A program made the position numbers and the translations under genes. Under the pieces are notes generated by a model. The model was not told the DNA's origin. It was given only the letters and a program-made list of their open reading frames with translations, and made no database searches. From Mesorhizobium sp. J428 (GTDB lineage: Bacteria; Pseudomonadota; Alphaproteobacteria; Rhizobiales; Rhizobiaceae), in assembly GCF_024699925.1 (NCBI RefSeq), contig NZ_JAJOMX010000001.1:4750001-4814000 (forward strand): a stretch of DNA of 64,000 bases, given 5' to 3'. Positions 34,191 to 44,867 of this stretch are shown piece after piece (position 1 is the first letter of the stretch; each line of letters begins with the position of its first letter).

Positions 34191-34526
34191 ATGCTCTTCA
34201 AGCAAATGATGCCCACGCGTGCCAGTGTGCGTGCCGCGTTCCTCCTGACGACCGTGTCCATTGCGCCTGCCGCAAGCGCCCATGAAGCGCCGAAGGGCTG
34301 GGCGTATCCGCTGTCGTGCTGTTCGAACTTCGACTGCAAGCCCGTGTCGAACGGTTCGGTCAGCGAGCGGCCGGAGGGCTATGTCATCAGCACCGGCGAG
34401 GTGGTGGCCTACAACGACAAGCGCATCCGCAATTCGCCCGACGGCGAATTCCACTGGTGCGCGCACCAGTCCGGCGTGGATGCGGGCCGCACCATCTGCC
34501 TGTTCGTGCCGCCGCGCGGCTTCTGA
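34191..34526 (+). CDS. Small secreted cysteine-containing protein
   Basis: This 111-aa protein has a signal peptide (residues ~1-30, cleavage after SAHEA or ASA) and a mature part with five Cys: GWAYPLSCCSNFDCKPV near the start, and single Cys in HWCAHQ and TICLFVPP. The start at 34191 has a strong GGAGAAGG site. Similar small periplasmic proteins with a YPxxCCSxxDC motif are common in rhizobia, but I know of no assigned function. Confidence 0.75.
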   Translation: MLFKQMMPTRASVRAAFLLTTVSIAPAASAHEAPKGWAYPLSCCSNFDCKPVSNGSVSERPEGYVISTGEVVAYNDKRIRNSPDGEFHWCAHQSGVDAGRTICLFVPPRGF

Positions 34527-34713
34527 GGGCAGCTTAGGGAACGTGACCGACACGGCCCGCCGTGACGAACGCGGCGGGCACGCAGCGACGCATTCAAGCG
34601 TTACCGATCATGGTAAAGATCGGATTCAATCTTTCTTGGTAATTTCCCGTTCATAAAGAGACTGGTCTTTCCGGGCGCTGCTCGGTCCTTCTCGTATTGT
34701 GTAACGGTCCGAC

Positions 34714-35733
34714 ATGCGACTTTCCCCTCTCGTCGTCTCGCTCCTTGCCTGCGTTGCGCTGGCCGGCTGCATGTCGAGCAATGCCGCCGATGTGCTCAAG
34801 GTCGGCGCCTCTCCCGAAACCACCGCGTCCGTGTCCGGTCCGCGCCCGGCCGAAGTGGTGGGCCTCGCCCAGGAGCAGCAGGCCTTGATCGAGGCCGACG
34901 CTGATGTCGACCCGGTCAAGGTGTCAGCGCTCGCCCCGCCGGACGTGATCGACGAACCTGCCGTCAAGGCCGTCGCCCTCGTCACTCCGCCGAAGCCGAC
35001 GGCACGGCCCGAGGCGCGCAGCTATGGCGCAGTCCAGCGGCAGCGCTTCCGCGACGCCAAGCCGATCAATTTCGGCAAGCGCAAGCCGGCCGACTATGCC
35101 GTGCACGGCGTCGACGTCTCGCGGTGGCAGGGCGAGATCGACTGGGTGAAGCTGCGCAGCCAGGGCGCCAACTTCGCCTACATCAAAGCGACCGACGGCG
35201 GCGACCATCTCGACCCGATGTTCCGCAAGAACTGGCGCGAGGCCGATGCCGCAGGCCTGAAGCGCGGCGCCTATCACTTCTTCTACTGGTGCCGCAGCGC
35301 CTCCAGCCAGGCCGACTGGTTCATCCGCAACGTGCCAAAGGACCCGAACGCGCTGCCGCCGGTGATCGACGTCGAGTGGAACCATCTCTCCGCCTGCAAG
35401 AAGCGGCCCTCGCGCGCCACCGTGCTCGAGAAGATGCAGGTCTTCATGGACAAGATAGAGGCGCATTACGGCCAGCGCCCCGTCATCTACACCGCGCCGG
35501 ACTTCTACGGCGACAATCTGAAGAACGCTTTCCAGAACTATCCGTTCTGGTTGCGCGCGGTTGCACAGCATCCTTCCAAGGTCTATCCGGGCCGCGACTG
35601 GGTGTTCTGGCAGTATTCGGGTTCGGGCCTATCGCATGGCGTGAGGGGCAAGATCGACCTCAACGTCTTCTCCGGCTCCGAATCCGACTGGCGCCGCTGG
35701 CTCGGCAAGCAGGAACGTATCGCCGCCAACTGA
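34714..35733 (+). CDS. Glycoside hydrolase family 25 lysozyme lipoprotein
   Basis: This 339-aa protein has a lipobox LAGC at residues 16-19, then ~100 residues of Ala/Pro-rich linker, then a GH25 (Chalaropsis-type muramidase) domain from about residue 128. The domain opens HGVDVSRWQGEIDW. The catalytic acid pair region is PPVIDVEWN (Asp219, Glu221), and the C-terminal strand is DWVFWQYSGSG. It likely cleaves peptidoglycan from the periplasm, attached to a membrane. The neighbour upstream is a small secreted protein; no phage genes are near. Confidence 0.9.
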   Translation: MRLSPLVVSLLACVALAGCMSSNAADVLKVGASPETTASVSGPRPAEVVGLAQEQQALIEADADVDPVKVSALAPPDVIDEPAVKAVALVTPPKPTARPEARSYGAVQRQRFRDAKPINFGKRKPADYAVHGVDVSRWQGEIDWVKLRSQGANFAYIKATDGGDHLDPMFRKNWREADAAGLKRGAYHFFYWCRSASSQADWFIRNVPKDPNALPPVIDVEWNHLSACKKRPSRATVLEKMQVFMDKIEAHYGQRPVIYTAPDFYGDNLKNAFQNYPFWLRAVAQHPSKVYPGRDWVFWQYSGSGLSHGVRGKIDLNVFSGSESDWRRWLGKQERIAAN

Positions 35734-35774
35734 CCTGGCGGGGCGAGGGGCAAAAAGCCTGTCCAGAAGGAAGG

Positions 35775-35849
35775 TGGTACGCCCTAGGGGAGTCGAACCC
35801 CTCTCTGCACCGTGAAAGGGTGCCGTCCTAACCGATAGACGAAGGGCGC
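35775..35849 (-). tRNA. tRNA-Glu (anticodon UUC)
   Basis: The reverse strand folds into a complete cloverleaf. The acceptor arm is GCGCCCT / AGGGCGT with a G-U pair at the top. The anticodon stem is GCACC / GGTGC with loop CTTTCAC, giving anticodon TTC. The T arm has GGGGTTCGACTCCCC. The CCA end is encoded at 35775-35777. It stands alone between the lysozyme gene and the DUF72 gene. Confidence 0.96.
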
Positions 35850-35948
35850 GTAGCCGAGGCGGCTTATAGTCAGCTTCGCCGGGACGGGCAACCCGGACCG
35901 GCGAGGAATTTTCGCTTTTTTGCCGCAGCCGCCGAAGCGCCGGCCCGG

Positions 35949-36755
35949 TCAGCCTGCGACGCGTTCCATGAACGCCATCGCGCCCTGCGGCGCACGGATC
36001 TTGCCCTCGTGGATGATGTAGACGAAGACGTCGCGCGGCAGCTTCTTCGCTGTGCGGGTCGGGTCTGCGTAGGGCAGGTCGTCGGGCTGGCCACCCTCGG
36101 CCCAGATCCTCGCCCGCTTGGCCCAGCCGTCGAGATCCTTCGGCGCATAGGCGGTTGCGATGTCGTCCGAGCCGCGCTGCAGGCGGGCATAGACGAAGTC
36201 CGCCGTGATGTCGGCGAATTCCGGATAGTCGAAATGATGCGCGTAGCAGATCGCGCAGCCATGCTTCTCGGCGAGCGCGACGAAGTCCGGCACGGCGAAC
36301 GAGCCGTGGCGCACCTCCAGCACGTGCCGCAGCTTCAGGCCGGCATGCTTTTCGGGCAGAAGCTTCAGGAAGCCTTCGAAATCGTCCGGCTCGAACTTCT
36401 TCGTCGGCGCGAACTGCCAGACCAGCGGCCCGAGTTTTGGCCCAAGCTCCTCCAGTCCCTGCGAGAAGAACTTCGCCATCGATTCGCCGGCGTCGGACAG
36501 AACCTTGCGGTTGGTGACGAAGCGGTTGCCCTTGATCGAAAAGACGAAGTCGACCGGCGTCTCCGATGACCATTTGGCATAGGTCGCCGGCGTGAAGCCG
36601 GAATAGTAGGTGCCGTTGACCTCGATGGTCGGCACCTGCCGCGAGGCGAATTCGAGCTGCCGCTTCTTCGGCAGCGTGTCGGGATAGAACGTGCCCTCCC
36701 AGGGCTCGAAGGTCCAGCCGCCCATTCCCGCGCGGATCGTTCCGGCCTTGCTCAT
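35949..36755 (-). CDS. DUF72 family protein
   Basis: This ~268-aa protein has a TIM-barrel-like DUF72 fold: GMGGWTFEPWEGTFYPDTLP near the N-terminus, EVNGTYYSGFTPATYAKW near 45-62, FSIKGNRFVTNRK near 73-85 and VYIIHEGKIRAPQGA at the C-terminus. The family function is unknown. The ATG at 36755 has a GGGAGG site; a second ATG four codons upstream overlaps that site and is rejected. Confidence 0.9.
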   Translation of the reverse strand: MSKAGTIRAGMGGWTFEPWEGTFYPDTLPKKRQLEFASRQVPTIEVNGTYYSGFTPATYAKWSSETPVDFVFSIKGNRFVTNRKVLSDAGESMAKFFSQGLEELGPKLGPLVWQFAPTKKFEPDDFEGFLKLLPEKHAGLKLRHVLEVRHGSFAVPDFVALAEKHGCAICYAHHFDYPEFADITADFVYARLQRGSDDIATAYAPKDLDGWAKRARIWAEGGQPDDLPYADPTRTAKKLPRDVFVYIIHEGKIRAPQGAMAFMERVAG

Positions 36756-36941
36756 CACGCCTCCCATCGATGTCGCCGACAGAACTTATGTCGTGAGGGG
36801 ACGCGGGTCCATCGCGGCGGCACGCTGCCTGCCAGCCTCCTGACATATGGTGCCGGGCTTCGCATCACATTCACAGGCGCTCGCTAGGGGTGTAATGAAG
36901 CAAGCCTGCCGGTGGGGACCGGCCCCGGAGCCAGTCACGTC

Positions 36942-37772
36942 ATGCCAATATCCGCCAAGCTCGCCCGCAAGCTCGCCGTCGCCGCCGTCGTGGTGGTGGC
37001 CGGCCTGTGGTTCATCCCGGTCGTCACCGTCGTGTGGCTCGCCTGCGGGCTGATCGACGTGATGCGCAACACGCGCCGCGACGCGATGGTGTTCGAGCGC
37101 TACTTCCTCGGCAACGGCATCCCGACCTTCCTGCTCTCGCCGTTCAACCTGCTGATCGACCTCCTGTCCTACCGCAACAAGGGCATCTGGAAGATGGAGG
37201 ACCTGCCGCCGGCCTGGCGCGAGGAGGTCGAATTCGTGCTCGGCACCTTCCGCACCCGCAAGGACGAGATCGTCGGCGACATCGACAAGGTGTTCGAGGC
37301 CGGCCGGCGCGGCATGTATGTCTTCTCCTGGTACGGCAAGGAGAACCCGCACAACATCGAGGAGTTCAAGCGCGAGTTCAAATACATCAAGACGATCGCC
37401 GTCTCGGTGTTCTCGAAGCGCGAATCGACCACCTTCCACTACGGCCCGCTGCGGCTGACGCTGCGCGTGCTCTACAATCTCTCGCCGGTGAAGACCGACC
37501 AGATCTTCATCGAATGCGGCGACCGCAAGCACTACTGGCACGACGACCCGCTCTACATCTTCGACGACACGCTGATCCACCGCTCGGTCAACGAATACGA
37601 CGCGCGCCGCTACTGCGTGTTCATGGACATCGTGCGGCCGACGCCGTTCCCGGGCCTCCTGTCGGCGCTTGTCTCGGTCGTGTCGCTGATCGCCTCCAAG
37701 ATCAACGCCATCTTCTACAAGAACTGGAAGATGTTCCGACCCGCGCCAAAGCCCGCCGCCGGCGCGAACTGA
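36942..37772 (+). CDS. Aspartyl/asparaginyl beta-hydroxylase family protein
   Basis: This 276-aa protein has an N-terminal membrane helix (LAVAAVVVVAGLWFIPVVTVVW) and a jelly-roll dioxygenase domain. The C-terminal half holds the family's DDTLIHRSVNEYDARRYCVF motif, with the second metal His and the 2-oxoglutarate Arg, and a preceding HYGPLRLTLRV motif. Members include LpxO, which hydroxylates lipid A acyl chains; here the substrate is not known. Start ATG 36942 has a GGAG site. Confidence 0.82.
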   Translation: MPISAKLARKLAVAAVVVVAGLWFIPVVTVVWLACGLIDVMRNTRRDAMVFERYFLGNGIPTFLLSPFNLLIDLLSYRNKGIWKMEDLPPAWREEVEFVLGTFRTRKDEIVGDIDKVFEAGRRGMYVFSWYGKENPHNIEEFKREFKYIKTIAVSVFSKRESTTFHYGPLRLTLRVLYNLSPVKTDQIFIECGDRKHYWHDDPLYIFDDTLIHRSVNEYDARRYCVFMDIVRPTPFPGLLSALVSVVSLIASKINAIFYKNWKMFRPAPKPAAGAN

Positions 37773-38013
37773 GGCGCGGCAGGGCGCGCTGGGCGCAGCA
37801 TGGCGCGGTGGAGACGGCGGGGCATGCGGCCATTGCGACGAGCGACGCCAGCACCTGTTTCAGCGCCTCCCGGTTCTTCTCGATCGCCCTGTTCCAGTCC
37901 ACCGCCGCCTCCTTTCGCTCTGGCCGGCCAAGTCTCGCGCCGGGCGCCGGGGGTGTGGATAGATTTTTTTCGTCGCGGGAGAATCCGGCGCTTCGTCATC
38001 CAAGCGCGGCGTT

Positions 38014-38041
38014 ATCCCGGCGACCGGAGGTGAGCCGGGAT
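38014..38041. repeat. REP-like palindrome 1
   Basis: ATCCCGGC (38014-38021) and GCCGGGAT (38034-38041) are perfect inverted repeats with a 12-base loop containing GACCGGAGG. It resembles the ATCCCGG palindromes that recur between rhizobial genes. Confidence 0.6.
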
Positions 38042-38095
38042 CGATTGGCGGCCGGAAGCCTGGCGCAAGAAGCGGCCAATCGCGAAGAAGAATGG

Positions 38096-38123
38096 ATACC
38101 GGGTCGCCTCCGGCGCCCGGTAT
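38096..38123. repeat. REP-like palindrome 2
   Basis: ATACCGGG (38096-38103) and CCCGGTAT (38116-38123) are perfect inverted repeats spaced 12 bases apart. The arm and loop design matches palindrome 1, which lies 80 bases to the left, suggesting one repeat family. CGATTGGC / GCCAATCG (around 38042-38083) forms a further pair between them. Confidence 0.6.
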
Positions 38124-38133
38124 GACGGAGGGA

Positions 38134-38191
38134 GGTTTGAGGCCGGAAGGGTGCAGGGAGGCGTAGACGCCTGACCCGCACACCTCAAACC
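38134..38191. repeat. Long nested hairpin
   Basis: GGTTTGAGG (38134-38142) pairs with CCTCAAACC (38183-38191). Inside, GTGC-AGGG-AGGCGT pairs with ACGCCT-GACCC-GCAC around an AG loop. The result is one stable stem about 58 bases long. It may be part of a repeat element with the two palindromes to the left or a structured RNA. Confidence 0.6.
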
Positions 38192-38357
38192 GCCTGACCG
38201 GAAAGCCGGTAGATCGAATCGCAGGACTTTTTTTCGGTCCGGCGGCCGGTGCGAAGCACAGGCCGCATTTGCGGATCGTTAACCCTGCCTTCGGAACGCA
38301 GGGCACCTTCGCCCCCGCCGGTGATTGTATGCACAGCTGCAGTCGATGGAGCCTGAC

Positions 38358-38758
38358 ATGTGGAAAGCTGCGCTGGGTCTTGCCGCGGTGCTGTTTGCCG
38401 CCTCGCCGGCGGGGGCGGGCGAATGGCAATACGATCCCGCCACCGATGTGATCTATGACGGCTCCGTCCCGGTGGCCCGCTGGTACAACGAGCGTCCCGC
38501 GATGGAGACGGGGGCGCGGCGCTATCACAGCCCGCGACACGACCGGGTCCGGCACGTGCCGAGGTGCCCGCATCGGCTGTGCGGCTATCCGCTGCCGATT
38601 TACAAGGCGCACCGACCGATCCCGCCGCTCCAGGACTACCGCCCCACTGCGCACGCCGACTGGTGCGCGGCGCGCTACCGGTCGCATGCGACGCGTGGAC
38701 GGATACGTATCAACCGTATCACGGGCCGAGGCGGTATTGCCGGTCGCCGTGGCGGTGA
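38358..38758 (+). CDS. BA14K-like secreted protein, probably frameshifted
   Basis: The product has a signal peptide (WKAALGLAAVLFAASPAGAG) and a body rich in His, Arg and Pro. The first frame keeps HADWCAARYRS, typical of the BA14K family (Brucella 14-kDa immunoreactive protein, proposed lectin-like). It then drifts to a stop at 38789. The other frame continues DTYQPYHGPRRYCRSPWR to 38758, the usual BA14K ending. The shift lies at about 38683-38692 and needs one extra or two fewer bases. A GGAG site precedes ATG 38358. Assignment rests on these short motifs only. Confidence 0.6.
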
Positions 38759-38789
38759 GCAGTCCCGGTCTTACGATGCCCCTGAGTAA

Positions 38790-39056
38790 TTATCCGGACG
38801 AGCCGTCCGAGCCGCGCTTCGCCTGAGGTTCAGGCTCTTTGTTACCCAAGTCCGTCGTCGCGTTGCCGCTGGCGCCGGCTCCAATGGCAGCACTGGCGAG
38901 GCCTGTAGACGCGGCCGTTTCCCCGGCGCTCGTGGCTATCGACCCTGCGGCCATCTCTGCTGCGTCGGCCGGAGTATCGCCGGCCGGCTTTGTCTTTCCC
39001 TCATTCGTTTCGTTGCGTCGATCGTTTGCAGTCGCATTCGGGTTGCCTTCTGGCAT
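38790..39056 (-). CDS. Hypothetical low-complexity protein
   Basis: This 88-aa candidate (PEGNPNATANDRRNETNEGK, then an Ala/Gly/Ser-rich stretch, ending KRGSDGSSG) has no recognisable domain. It is supported by a good GGAGG site before the ATG at 39056 and by a lack of competing genes. It may be a non-coding frame, so I give it modest weight. Confidence 0.4.
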   Translation of the reverse strand: MPEGNPNATANDRRNETNEGKTKPAGDTPADAAEMAAGSIATSAGETAASTGLASAAIGAGASGNATTDLGNKEPEPQAKRGSDGSSG

Positions 39057-39237
39057 CACACCGCCTCCGAACTCATGCATGGACAGTCGAGAGTATGGAC
39101 CGTCGCGACCCGGTGTCTAGTGGGCTGCGATTCATCCGACGGCATAACTCATGACGCCGCATTCCTTTGCGGCTCACCCGGCCAAGTGGCTCGAAATTCG
39201 GGGACAAGCCATCCTCTCCCGCAAGGGGCGAGGAGGG

Positions 39238-42162
<2,925 letters not shown>

Positions 42163-42303
42163 GACCGGTCCGCAGCCTCATGCTGATAAAGGGGATGGCG
42201 GAGACCGCCTGCCCGAATGTAGGTATTTTCGCCGCAAGGTCGAGGGCTGCGCGCCCGCGACCCCCAAGCATTAGACGGCGGCGGAAGACGCGGCAAGCGA
42301 AAA

Positions 42304-42318
42304 GAACGGAGAGTGAAC
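42304..42318. promoter_or_regulatory. LexA (SOS) box upstream of uvrA
   Basis: GAACGGAGAGTGAAC is an exact match to the alphaproteobacterial LexA consensus GAAC-N7-GAAC (GTTC-N7-GTTC on the other strand). It lies 141 bases upstream of the uvrA start, consistent with LexA control of uvrA. Confidence 0.8.
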
Positions 42319-42771
42319 GGAGGCTCCTGACAAGACGATGTCAGGAGGTGAGGGCGGTTCGCACGAAGCGGCCTGTAACATTCGATCACTTTTTGCCCCG
42401 GAGGCCCGGAAAGGTTTGACCTCGCGGCCGTTGGGGCGCAGATTTCAGATGTCGGGAATGACGAGCGCAGGGCGCTCTCCGTGGCCGACGGGCCGTCTGC
42501 GAGGCGCCGCAGACACCGGATCAGATCGTTCCCCGACGAGGCGAAACGGACAGAGGAGGGAGCCATGACTCCACCGGACAGTCCCTTGCGGCTCCGCAGC
42601 TAGACGGAGCCACGGCAGACGCAGGCGCGGGTTAAAATCCGCCGAACCACGTGTTGCCGCCCCCCTGACAATCAGAGACCGCAGTCGGATCGATGGCCGA
42701 CGCCATCTTGGCATCCGAAACAGGGCCGGTCCCTTGAAGCCGGCCGATGGGCAGAGCAAATTGTCCACAAC

Positions 42772-42816
42772 AAAAGGCCCCGTCCGCATTGAGTTGCGGC
42801 GGGGCTTTGCGTTGCC
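42772..42816 (-). terminator. Hairpin with T run on the minus strand, not assigned to a gene
   Basis: The minus-strand transcript forms GCCCCGCCGCAA-CTCAA-TGCGGACGGGGC, with one bulged base, followed by CTTTTG. It resembles a Rho-independent terminator. It lies 155 bases downstream of the regulator gene at 42972-44462, so it probably terminates that gene. Confidence 0.55.
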
Positions 42817-42878
42817 GAGGGGCTGCGGCGGTCGGGTTCGGCTGCCGAGGATGATCGTCGGCCGACAGGACGCCAATT

Positions 42879-42926
42879 GCACGCAGCAAGGGACAGGCTA
42901 GTGCACGCAGCAAGGGACAGGCTAGG
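42879..42926. repeat. Tandem duplication of a 24-bp unit
   Basis: GCACGCAGCAAGGGACAGGC plus TAGT (42879-42902) is repeated at once as the same unit ending TAGG (42903-42926), 23 of 24 bases identical. It lies just beyond the 3' end of the regulator gene. Confidence 0.85.
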
Positions 42927-42971
42927 GCGCAGGCGCCGAAGTCGCGTCCTTGGTTCACGGCGGAAGAAGAG

Positions 42972-44462
42972 CTATCCTTGCTTGTCGAGGCGCTGCAGGA
43001 TCGCGCGATACCGTTCGAAGATGGCGGGGTCTTCGTGGAAGATTTCCTCTTTCACGATGTCGTCGACCGTAAGATCGGGAAGCCGGGGATAGGACGACTT
43101 GATTTTCGCAAGCGTGGCTTTGGCCAATCTCGTTTCGCCCAATTCCGCATTGCAGATGGTGCGATAGACGATCGACCAGGACGTGTCCGTCGGCATCCTG
43201 GCGAAACTGGCGAGCGCCTCTCGGTAGCGCCCGGCATTCGTCAGGATGATGCCGAGGAAATCTTCGAACCATCCCACTGCGAACGGGTCGCGCCGTTGTG
43301 CCTGTTCGAGCTCGACGAGTGCCGCGTCATATTTGCCGACATAGTTGAGCAGGAGGGCGCGGATGCTGAGCATGAAGGGGTCGTTCGGGTTCAGGGCGAC
43401 GGCGCGGTCCAGGCTTGTCTCAGCCTCCCTGAACCGCTGCAGGAACATCAGGGCAAAGCCGCTGGCGAGATGCGCGTAGGCCTCCTCGGGATCGAGTTGC
43501 AGCGCGGCCTTCGCGATCCCCAGTCCGGTGTCCAGATGACTTGAGTCATACGTCCACCAGAATTTGATCGACTCGACAAAACCCAGCATGGCCCGGGCCT
43601 GGGCAAAATCCGGGTCGAGCTCGACAGCTTTCTGCAGGAACGGTTCGGCCTGGATCACCGTGTCATACTGGCCGGCCAGCTGCAGGGCGCGAAGGTAGCT
43701 TTCGTAGGCCGACATGTTGCCGGTCGGGCGAGCCCTGGTGCGCGATGCGATCGCGGTGCGCGCCTGACGAGCCAGCCGCGCCGCGATCATCTGGGTGATT
43801 TCGTCCTGGATGGCGAAGATGTCGTCGAGCTGGCGATCGTAGTGCTCGCCCCAGACATGGGCCATCGTGGCCACCTCGGTCAGCTGAACGGTGATCCGAA
43901 CACGGTTGCCGACCTTTCGCACGCTGCCATCGACGACATACTGGACGCCAAGCGTCTTCATCACCTCGGCCAGATCGTTCGACCTGCCGCGGAACCGGAA
44001 CGAGGAGTTCCGGGCGATGACGAGAAACTCGCGGAACTTGCCAAGCTCGGCGATGATGTCCTCGGCCATACCGTCGCTGAAAAACGCCTGTTCCGGGTCG
44101 CCGCTCAGATTGTCGAAGGGAAGGACGGCGATGGATGGTCTGGACAGCGCCGTTCCTTCTGGCGCCGCCGCGAACGGCCTGGGACCGGCATACTTGTAGC
44201 CGCGGCCATGGACGGTCACGATCATTTCGGCGGGCAGCAGCTTTCGCAAAGCCGAAACGTGCACCTGCAGCGTGTTGTCCTCCACCGCAAGGCCGGGCCA
44301 GACGGCGTCGAGGAGCTCGTTCTTGCCCACCACCTCGTCCGGCCTGTCCAGCAGCACGGCAAGGATGTCGAAGGATCGAGCCGAAAGCTCCGCCGGGCCC
44401 TCCGGCCTGAGCAGCAGCCGTTCGGCTCGTTTCAGACGATAGTCCCCGAACTGCAGATCCAT
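42972..44462 (-). CDS. Transcriptional regulator: OmpR-type winged helix, TolB-like domain and TPR repeats
   Basis: This 496-aa protein has a PhoB/CadC-type winged-helix domain at residues ~1-95 (LSARSFDILAVLLDRPDEVV, then VHVSALRKLLP and VHGRGYKYAGP). A TolB-like/FlgO-like domain follows near 108-235 (IAVLPFDNLSGDPEQAFFSD, GVQYVVDGSVRKVGNRVRI), and then TPR repeats to the end (AVALNPNDPFMLSIRALLLN). There is no receiver and no transmembrane segment, so it is a soluble regulator with an unknown signal. This architecture is common in rhizobia. It is divergent from a small gene at 44628, a possible target. Confidence 0.9.
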   Translation of the reverse strand: MDLQFGDYRLKRAERLLLRPEGPAELSARSFDILAVLLDRPDEVVGKNELLDAVWPGLAVEDNTLQVHVSALRKLLPAEMIVTVHGRGYKYAGPRPFAAAPEGTALSRPSIAVLPFDNLSGDPEQAFFSDGMAEDIIAELGKFREFLVIARNSSFRFRGRSNDLAEVMKTLGVQYVVDGSVRKVGNRVRITVQLTEVATMAHVWGEHYDRQLDDIFAIQDEITQMIAARLARQARTAIASRTRARPTGNMSAYESYLRALQLAGQYDTVIQAEPFLQKAVELDPDFAQARAMLGFVESIKFWWTYDSSHLDTGLGIAKAALQLDPEEAYAHLASGFALMFLQRFREAETSLDRAVALNPNDPFMLSIRALLLNYVGKYDAALVELEQAQRRDPFAVGWFEDFLGIILTNAGRYREALASFARMPTDTSWSIVYRTICNAELGETRLAKATLAKIKSSYPRLPDLTVDDIVKEEIFHEDPAIFERYRAILQRLDKQG

Positions 44463-44627
44463 TGGCGGCGAACCGATCCTCGCCGGCAGGATAATCCAGA
44501 GCGCGCGTGAAGGCGAACTTTCGAGCCGTGACCTTCAGGATTGTTCAGGGCGGCTCAGGACTCTTCAGGTCCGCGCCAAGGATCAGAGTTGGGAACGGTG
44601 CCATCCTCATCATCACAAGAGGACGCC

Positions 44628-44846
44628 ATGACCGAAAGCTCCGCCAGCGCTCCGACGACCATCCCGCGTCCCGACGCGTGGCGGCCACGCTTCCTGGGAC
44701 GTGAGATCGGAACCTCGCTCGCCGCCATGGTCGGCCTGCTCGCCGATGCGTTCAGGCTGGCCTATGTAGACCCCTATGCCGGCCGTCCTCGCCGACCGCA
44801 GATCGTCGCGGACGACGATCTCAACGGCCGAGATCCCTCCTGGTGA
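44628..44846 (+). CDS. Hypothetical 72-aa protein
   Basis: The protein (TESSASAPTTIPRPDAWRPR, then GREIGTSLAAMVGLLADAFR and LAYVDPYAGRPRR) has no recognised domain; one amphipathic helix is likely in its middle. The ATG has an AGAGGA site. It is divergent from the wHTH-TPR regulator gene (165 bases between starts) and convergent with the SDR gene. I regard it as probably real. Confidence 0.5.
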   Translation: MTESSASAPTTIPRPDAWRPRFLGREIGTSLAAMVGLLADAFRLAYVDPYAGRPRRPQIVADDDLNGRDPSW

Positions 44847-44867
44847 CCATGGCGGCGAGCCAGATGC

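Larger units (their letters stand above)
37773..38357. other. Gene-free stretch of 585 bases containing a cluster of palindromes
   Basis: I see no convincing coding region. Frames here are long but lack family similarity and codon pattern. The region holds three or more inverted repeats between 38014 and 38191, and a run of seven T at about 38229-38235. The next gene begins at 38358. Confidence 0.6.
42163..42971. other. Gene-poor stretch between uvrA and the TPR regulator gene
   Basis: About 800 bases carry no convincing gene. They do hold the uvrA SOS box, a Shine-Dalgarno-like AGGAGGGAG before a 12-codon frame at 42565, a hairpin with a T run for the minus strand (42772-42816), and a 24-bp tandem repeat. 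A minus-strand frame of 145 codons at 42445-42882 has no family similarity and unusual composition. Confidence 0.55.

Noticed and set aside
35775..35849. tRNA-Glu as an attachment site for an integrated element
   Set aside because: No integrase and no direct repeat of the tRNA 3' end was seen in the flanking sequence.
34086..39100. Prophage remnant suggested by the GH25 lysozyme
   Set aside because: The lysozyme is a lipoprotein and no capsid, tail, integrase or holin genes are near.
42565..42603. 12-codon frame with an AGGAGGGAG site
   Set aside because: Only twelve codons with no downstream gene for it to attenuate; could be a leader peptide but nothing supports it.
42445..42882. 145-codon minus-strand gene between uvrA and the regulator
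   Set aside because: No family similarity, it crosses the hairpin at 42772-42816, and it has no ribosome-binding site.
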